Assembly: GCA_947626615.1 (NCBI GenBank)
Contig: CANQSW010000057.1
Coordinates: 1-8,589, forward strand
DNA length: 8,589 nucleotides
Direction of reading: 5' to 3'
Source of the DNA: an uncultured Peptococcaceae bacterium
GTDB lineage: Bacteria > Bacillota > Dehalobacteriia > UBA4068 > UBA4997
In this document: one piece after another, positions 1 through 4,328 of the stretch
Layout: each line of letters begins with the position of its first letter
How positions within the stretch are numbered: the first letter of the stretch is position 1
The notes under the pieces: generated by a model
Databases searched by the model: none
What the model saw: the letters and a program-made list of their open reading frames with translations, nothing else
What the model was told of the DNA's origin: nothing
Translations under genes and position numbers: made by a program

Positions 1-305
1 CAGATGAGCTCCGACACTTCGCTGGAGCGCATGAGGCGTTTTAAGACGGCCAGCTGACTTTTGCCGGACGGCACGGCCACCAGCTTCATTTCCGGCGGCA
101 TGATCGGCAGCGCCGCGAAATCCCATTTTTTCAGCACCGGGTCGTAATCCTCCGGGGCGGCCAGCTGCGCCAGATGACCCACGGCCCAGGAGACGATGTA
201 ATCCGCGCCGGCAAGAAAGCCCTCGCCGCGCTCGCTGCAGCCCAGCACCCGCGCGATATCCCGCCCGACGGACGGCTTCTCCGCAATTACCAGAATTTTG
301 CCCAC
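1..305 (-). CDS. topB: DNA topoisomerase III, N-terminal part (runs off left edge)
   Basis: This is the first 101 codons of a type IA topoisomerase, which relaxes or decatenates DNA by passing a strand through a transient single-strand break. The start is GTG at 305-303, with AGGAGG about five bases upstream. The protein opens MGKILVIAEKPSVGRDIARV, the start of the TOPRIM domain; Glu9 in the AEKPS motif matches the metal-binding catalytic glutamate of the family (Glu7 in E. coli TopB). A VSWAVGHL motif near residues 37-44 and a DYDPVLKKWDFAALPIMP segment also match the TopB N-terminus. The active-site tyrosine would lie beyond the window. The gene follows the recombinase gene on the same strand after a 70-bp gap and could be co-transcribed with it. 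TopB occurs both as a chromosomal gene and as part of conjugative elements, so its presence does not settle whether this side is host or element DNA. Confidence 0.9.
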   Translation of the reverse strand, partial: MGKILVIAEKPSVGRDIARVLGCSERGEGFLAGADYIVSWAVGHLAQLAAPEDYDPVLKKWDFAALPIMPPEMKLVAVPSGKSQLAVLKRLMRSSEVSELI

Positions 306-335
306 GATTCCTCCTGAAAAGCGTGTTTTTGCGAT

Positions 336-356
336 TTTGGTATCAATTTGGTATCA
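336..356. repeat. Two direct TTTGGTATCA repeats, 11 bp apart
   Basis: TTTGGTATCA occurs at 336-345 and again at 347-356, in the short gap between the recombinase stop codon and the topB start. The 11-bp periodicity places both copies on the same face of the helix. Closely spaced repeats next to an integrase gene are typical of arm-type binding sites for the N-terminal domain of such recombinases, or of an att region. A related GTATCAAATT lies upstream of the recombinase gene at 1526-1535. The assignment as a recombinase binding site is inference; the repeats themselves are seen directly. Confidence 0.4.
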
Positions 357-375
357 GCATAACACAGGCGACGGC

Positions 376-1464
376 TTAAAAGCAAGCCCCCGCGCCCGCG
401 CCGTGCATCGCGTCAAGACGGCGCACCATTTCCTCCTGCCGCGAGGGGAAAAGATGCGCGTATTTGTAGGTTATGTCGATACTCTCGTGGCCGACGCGGT
501 CGGCGATCGCCACGGCGGAAAAGCCGAGGTCGATCAAAAGCGATATATGGCTGTGGCGCAGGTCGTGGATACGGATACGTTTGACGCCGGCCTGCGCCGC
601 ACCGCGCTGCATCTCACGGTGGAGCAGCTCCTTGGTGAACGGGAAAATGCGCTCGTCCGGAGACGTGCTGTGGCGAGCCAGATAAGCGGCGACTTCTTCG
701 GCCAGAAAATGCGGCATCTGAATGACGCGGATACCCTTGGGGGTCTTGGGTTCAGTGATGTGATCGCAGCGGTGCAGGCGTTGGTAAGATTTGCTGATCG
801 AGACGGCGGGGTGCTGGAAGTCGAAGTCGGCGGGGGTCAAGGCCAGCAGCTCGCCCACGCGCATACCGCACCAATAGAGCAGCTCGAAGGCCAGATAAGA
901 GCGGTCGCGCCCGCGCATCGTCTGGATAAAGCGGCGGTATTCCTCCTGCGTCCAGAACTGCATTTCGTGGCTGGATTCTTTGCCCATGCTGCCGGCCAGC
1001 GCGGCGGGGTTGGCCTTCAGACCGTAATAGCGCACGGCGTGGTTAAAGACGGCGGAAAGCTGGTTGTGCATGGCGCGCAGATAGGTGGGCGCATACGGCT
1101 CGCCCTTGTGGTCGCGGTAGGCCAGCAGCTCGTTTTGCCAGGTGATGACGTCGTGCGTCTCGATCTGCGAGAGCTTTTTGCGGCCGAAAAACGGCAGCAG
1201 CTTGGTGTTGATGATAGGTATTTTGCTGGCCCAGGTGCTGGCGCGCAGGCGGCCGCGCTTGTCCGCCAGATATAGCTGCACGAATTGGGCAAATTCCATG
1301 TCCAGGTCGGCATTTTGGCGCAGCAGGAACTCGCGCTCCCAGGCGAGGGCCGCTTTTTTGTTGGCAAAGCCGCGTTTCATTTTGCGTTTGTGTTCGCCGC
1401 GCCAATCGTCATAATAGAACGAAACGAACCACGAACCGCGCTTGCTATCCTTGTAAGCTGGCAT
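376..1464 (-). CDS. Tyrosine recombinase / phage-type integrase
   Basis: This is an intact 362-aa site-specific recombinase that would cut and rejoin DNA through a covalent 3'-phosphotyrosine. Residues 1-50 form an arm-type DNA-binding domain (AP2-like, rich in Lys/Arg and aromatics), about 55-150 the SAM-like core-binding domain, and about 165-345 the catalytic domain. The catalytic set looks complete: Arg202 (CGMRVGELLAL), Lys240 (EPKTPKG), His300 and Arg303 (HDLRHSH), His326 (VGHES) and Tyr335 (KYAHLF). The ATG at 1464 has AGGAG (complement of 1472-1476) seven bases upstream, which supports the start. The length and arm domain fit integrases of Bacillota phages and integrative elements. 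It reads away from the S-layer pair towards topB. It could be the integrase of an element in this locus, or it could act on the 149-bp inverted repeats nearby. The family assignment is firm; the substrate is unknown. Confidence 0.93.
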   Translation of the reverse strand: MPAYKDSKRGSWFVSFYYDDWRGEHKRKMKRGFANKKAALAWEREFLLRQNADLDMEFAQFVQLYLADKRGRLRASTWASKIPIINTKLLPFFGRKKLSQIETHDVITWQNELLAYRDHKGEPYAPTYLRAMHNQLSAVFNHAVRYYGLKANPAALAGSMGKESSHEMQFWTQEEYRRFIQTMRGRDRSYLAFELLYWCGMRVGELLALTPADFDFQHPAVSISKSYQRLHRCDHITEPKTPKGIRVIQMPHFLAEEVAAYLARHSTSPDERIFPFTKELLHREMQRGAAQAGVKRIRIHDLRHSHISLLIDLGFSAVAIADRVGHESIDITYKYAHLFPSRQEEMVRRLDAMHGAGAGACF

Positions 1465-1496
1465 TTTATCACTCCTTTTTTTTGACAGCTTAGTCT

Positions 1497-1525
1497 ATGA
1501 TAAGCGCCGCGGCGCCATATTTCAA
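1497..1525 (-). promoter_or_regulatory. Candidate promoter of the recombinase gene with a palindromic spacer
   Basis: On the minus strand, TTGAAA (1525-1520) and TATCAT (1502-1497) are separated by exactly 17 bp, a good sigma-A spacing. It lies about 33 bp upstream of the recombinase start codon. The spacer contains a perfect 12-bp palindrome, GCGCCGCGGCGC, at 1504-1515. A protein bound there would block RNA polymerase, so it is a plausible operator. The elements are seen in the sequence; their function is inferred. Confidence 0.5.
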
Positions 1526-1584
1526 GTATCAAATTAACATCACGCGCAATTTTTTATGTGCCAGACAGCCTGATTTAACGCGAT

Positions 1585-4143
1585 TTGGCGCGCGTTTCGT
1601 CATCATTGGGTTACAACGACAATCTGACCGGCACCTGGCCCACCAACTACATCACCCAGGCTAACAAAGTTGGTATTCTGGACGACGTAGCTATCGTGGC
1701 TTCTGCCGCTGCCAAACGCGCTGACGTTGTTGTTATGCTGGACGACGCTCTGGACAGCCAGATCGTTACCTACGACAAGGACACCAACGAGTTCGTTATG
1801 AAGCAGAACAAGATCGCCGATTCTGACGATTTGACTCTATTGGAAGATTCTTTCAAGGGTCAGGTCGTTGAATACACCGAGTTCGTTAAAGTCGATCAGG
1901 TCCGCGACGCTGCTGACGAGACTCTGACTTGGAACGTTGGCACTGAGAAAAAGGCCGGCGATGCTCCGTATGAATCTCTGATTATCGACAAGGATACCAA
2001 GGTTTCTCACAACGCTGCTTCTCTGTTCGATCTGGAAGGTCATCAGGGCAAAGTTTACTTCATTAAGGACGGCAGCAAATATTATGCCCGTTTCATCGAA
2101 GTAAAATCCTACACCAAGACTGTTACCGACACCCCGACTCTGGACGCCAGCGGCAAGATCAAGGTTGGCAAGACCAACTACAACGCTGTGAAAAATCCTG
2201 TTATGACCGCTGAAACGGACAAGAACACCAATTTTGTCCTGTACTTCAACGACAACGATCAGGTTTATCTGGTCAAATCCGACAAGGATTTCACCGAGAA
2301 AGCTTATTATGTAAAATCTATCGGTAACACCACCATTAAGCTGATCGGCGAAAAGAACGTCACCGCCAGCATGAAAGATGACGAGACTCTGATCTGGGAC
2401 GGCGACGAATTTATCGCTCCTTCCGAATTGAAGGTCGGCGACGCTATCATGGAGATTACCGAGAACGAGCTGTATACCAAGATCGCTGAGGCTACCGGTG
2501 AGATGACCAAAGTCAATGATGGCGCTAGCAAGGCTACCATCGGCGGCAAGACTTATAAGTTCAACAGCGGCACTTATTTTGACGACAAATTTGAAGATGC
2601 TTCTCTGACTGACGAAGAAGTTCTGGGCAACAACGTCAAGTATATCCTGAACAAGAACAACGTTATCGCCGCTATCGTAGTTGACGAGAGCAGCACCGGC
2701 AACAAGCTGTATGGTATCGTTGTAGACGGCGCTCAGGGCAACACCAGCTGGGCCAACAGACTGTCTGGCGTTACTATCTTCACCTCTGAAGGCAAAGAAG
2801 TAACTTATGACTTGGATCTGGATAGCGATCCGACGGCAAAAGATTGCCTTGGCCGTTTGGTCGAATATCAGCTGAACAAAGACGGCGAGATCGACAAGTG
2901 GACTATCATTGATGGTGCTAGAGGGGCCGGCCACGACGGCGAAGTTTTATCCACTGGTGCTGCTGGCAGCGACGGCAACGAAGTCGAAGTAAAGAACAAC
3001 ACTTACCTGCAGGGTACTGTTAATGGCACTACCAAGACAGTTACTCTGTCCGCCAACGCTGTGATCTTTGAGGTCAGCATCGACAGCAAGGGCTATCTGG
3101 ATCCTTCTATCGTAATTCGTTCCTCTCTGCTTTCCGGCGGCGACTTCATTCCCACCGCACTAGGAGACAAATTAGATAGCGCTGGAGATGTTCCTAAAGA
3201 CAAGGTTCCGGTTTACGGTCTTGAGAACGACGATGCCCTTAGGGGTCAGATTGATGCTTATGCCGTTTATATCACCAATAGCAACGGCGCTGCCAAAGCT
3301 CTGGCTTACACCGATGCCAACAGCAAGAAGTTCAACTTTGGCGTAGTTGCCAGCTACAACTTCAGCGACGCTGATGGTGATAATAATATCACCTTCACCG
3401 GTGATGAGACCGTTTATGATCTGGGCAATCCTAAATATAACACCAGCAGCGCTGATCGTGAATTCATTGAAAATGATGCTTATAAAGCCGGCGACGACGC
3501 TCTGGTGATCTACACGCTGAGCGGCTCCAAGATCAATATCGTAAAAGCCTATGCCAAGAAGACAGGCGTTGAAAATGACGAACTCAAGGTAAAGGGCTAT
3601 AACGATGGTTTGATGGTCTTCGAGGGCGGCAAGATGACCGTTTGGGATGACGCAAGCCAAACTCATTCGGGTGGAAACCATGTAACTCATTCCTACGCTG
3701 AGATCATGACTGACGACGATACCGTGGTCTACGTCATGAACAGCAACACCGGCAAGTTTGAGCTGGGCGGTTTGGACGACATCTACAAAGGCGCTTACGT
3801 CTATGTTCCGCTGGTTGATAAAGATCAGATTGCTGATCTGGTAGTTGTCGACGAGTATACTCCGAACGAAGAGACTTATCGCGTGACCTTGGACGCATCT
3901 GGCGATTTTGGTGAAGGAAACGCTCCGTACTTGACAATAGACGGCGGCACAACTAAAGTTTATGATCGCTTGTCTGTTCAATACAAGGGTACTGTTGAGC
4001 TCGTGATTCCGCAGGCCGCTTTCAGCGGTAATACGATTAAAGTCGATGGTAAAGTAGTCAGCACGCCTTCTGGCGATCATAAAGTGAACTACACCATTAA
4101 GGCAAATCAGAATATTATCGTAACCTGTGAGAAAACGGCCTAA
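1585..4143 (+). CDS. Silent, 5'-truncated S-layer protein cassette
   Basis: This is a long open frame (852 codons from a TTG at 1585) that matches the complete S-layer gene at 4329-7172 from its residue 141 onward, but in the opposite orientation. Homology starts sharply at 1606, codon LGYN within SLH domain 3. The signal peptide, SLH1 and SLH2 are missing. The first seven codons are unrelated sequence, an in-frame TAA lies nine bases before the TTG (1576-1578), and no Shine-Dalgarno or promoter is visible, so it is very unlikely to be translated as it stands. The 845-codon body has no internal stop and keeps the same codon bias as the complete gene, which argues that it is maintained by selection or exchange rather than decaying. 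It shares long identical islands with the complete copy, interrupted by variable stretches, and a wholly different C-terminus of about 80 residues. If joined to the expressed 5' end it would encode a 985-aa S-layer protein. The role as a donor cassette is inference. Confidence 0.85.
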   Translation: MARVSSSLGYNDNLTGTWPTNYITQANKVGILDDVAIVASAAAKRADVVVMLDDALDSQIVTYDKDTNEFVMKQNKIADSDDLTLLEDSFKGQVVEYTEFVKVDQVRDAADETLTWNVGTEKKAGDAPYESLIIDKDTKVSHNAASLFDLEGHQGKVYFIKDGSKYYARFIEVKSYTKTVTDTPTLDASGKIKVGKTNYNAVKNPVMTAETDKNTNFVLYFNDNDQVYLVKSDKDFTEKAYYVKSIGNTTIKLIGEKNVTASMKDDETLIWDGDEFIAPSELKVGDAIMEITENELYTKIAEATGEMTKVNDGASKATIGGKTYKFNSGTYFDDKFEDASLTDEEVLGNNVKYILNKNNVIAAIVVDESSTGNKLYGIVVDGAQGNTSWANRLSGVTIFTSEGKEVTYDLDLDSDPTAKDCLGRLVEYQLNKDGEIDKWTIIDGARGAGHDGEVLSTGAAGSDGNEVEVKNNTYLQGTVNGTTKTVTLSANAVIFEVSIDSKGYLDPSIVIRSSLLSGGDFIPTALGDKLDSAGDVPKDKVPVYGLENDDALRGQIDAYAVYITNSNGAAKALAYTDANSKKFNFGVVASYNFSDADGDNNITFTGDETVYDLGNPKYNTSSADREFIENDAYKAGDDALVIYTLSGSKINIVKAYAKKTGVENDELKVKGYNDGLMVFEGGKMTVWDDASQTHSGGNHVTHSYAEIMTDDDTVVYVMNSNTGKFELGGLDDIYKGAYVYVPLVDKDQIADLVVVDEYTPNEETYRVTLDASGDFGEGNAPYLTIDGGTTKVYDRLSVQYKGTVELVIPQAAFSGNTIKVDGKVVSTPSGDHKVNYTIKANQNIIVTCEKTA
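1606..1754 (+). repeat. Left arm of the 149-bp inverted repeat (SLH3 coding)
   Basis: This segment is identical to the reverse complement of 6604-6752 except for one base (T at 1662; C on the coding strand opposite 6696). It codes for 50 identical residues, from LGYNDNLTGTW to VVVMLDDALD. It begins abruptly: the base before it already differs between the two copies. Other stretches of identical protein further into the two genes carry more silent differences, for example three in 48 bp over the VGDAIMEITENELYTK segment. This suggests that the repeat is kept uniform by recombination. Confidence 0.9.
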
Positions 4144-4150
4144 TCCAGTC
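4141..4150 (+). repeat. 3' short repeat TAATCCAGTC, copy at silent cassette end
   Basis: TAATCCAGTC overlaps the TAA stop of the silent cassette. The same ten bases occur inverted at 4318-4327, one base after the TGA stop of the complete gene. The flanking sequences and the preceding C-terminal coding sequences are unrelated, so this short match may mark the inner limit of the duplicated or exchanged unit. Confidence 0.5.
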
Positions 4151-4186
4151 CGCACCGTTTCTTAGGCAGTTCGCTGCTTAACTAAC

Positions 4187-4225
4187 AAAAGGCCCGGCCT
4201 CCCCAAAGGGGAGGCCGGGCCTTTT
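4187..4225. terminator. Bidirectional rho-independent terminator
   Basis: A perfect 18-bp stem pairs 4187-4204 with 4208-4225 around a three-base AAA loop. The stem is GC-rich in its core, begins with AAAA and ends with TTTT, so it works as an intrinsic terminator in both directions. It lies 43 bp after the silent cassette stop and also downstream of the complete gene on the other strand. It would end transcripts of whichever body is being read. Confidence 0.9.
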
Positions 4226-4243
4226 CTACCCTGCGGCCGGAAA

Positions 4244-4277
4244 CACAAAGCCCCTTCCGTACGGAAGGGGCTTTGTG
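4244..4277. terminator. Second perfect hairpin, terminator for the S-layer transcript
   Basis: A 34-bp perfect palindrome (4244-4260 against 4261-4277, centre GTAC) with a GC-rich core. It lies 51 bp beyond the stop codon of the complete S-layer gene and is the first strong hairpin its transcript meets, followed on the minus strand by TTT. Together with the hairpin at 4187-4225 it makes a double barrier between the convergent genes. The U-tract is short, so it may instead act mainly as an mRNA 3'-end stabiliser. Confidence 0.7.
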
Positions 4278-4317
4278 CTATCGTATTAGCGCCGCAGCGC
4301 TTTTTGGATATGGGTCA

Positions 4318-4327
4318 GACTGGATTA
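4318..4327 (-). repeat. 3' short repeat TAATCCAGTC, copy after the complete gene
   Basis: On the minus strand TAATCCAGTC follows the TGA stop (4331-4329) of the complete S-layer gene after one G. It is the inverted partner of 4141-4150. Sequence beyond both copies is unrelated, leaving a 167-bp central spacer (4151-4317) with the two main terminators and a weak AGCGC/GCGCT hairpin with a T-run at 4288-4305. Confidence 0.5.
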
Positions 4328-4328
4328 C

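Noticed and set aside
298..1275. A 325-codon plus-strand frame opposite the recombinase
   Set aside because: It overlaps a recombinase with a complete catalytic set and has no family resemblance or ribosome site.
1585..1587. TTG as a true start of the silent S-layer frame
   Set aside because: No Shine-Dalgarno, no signal peptide, an in-frame stop nine bases upstream, and homology to the complete gene begins only at 1606.
1600..1605. TCATCA just outside the left repeat and again at 6758-6763 as a recombination core
   Set aside because: Six bases in direct rather than inverted orientation can easily be chance; no further symmetry supports it.
1837..4155. Two long minus-strand frames (1837-2934 and 3172-4155) opposite the silent cassette
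   Set aside because: Same shadow effect from codon bias. They have no start signals, and their sequences match the shadow of the other copy.
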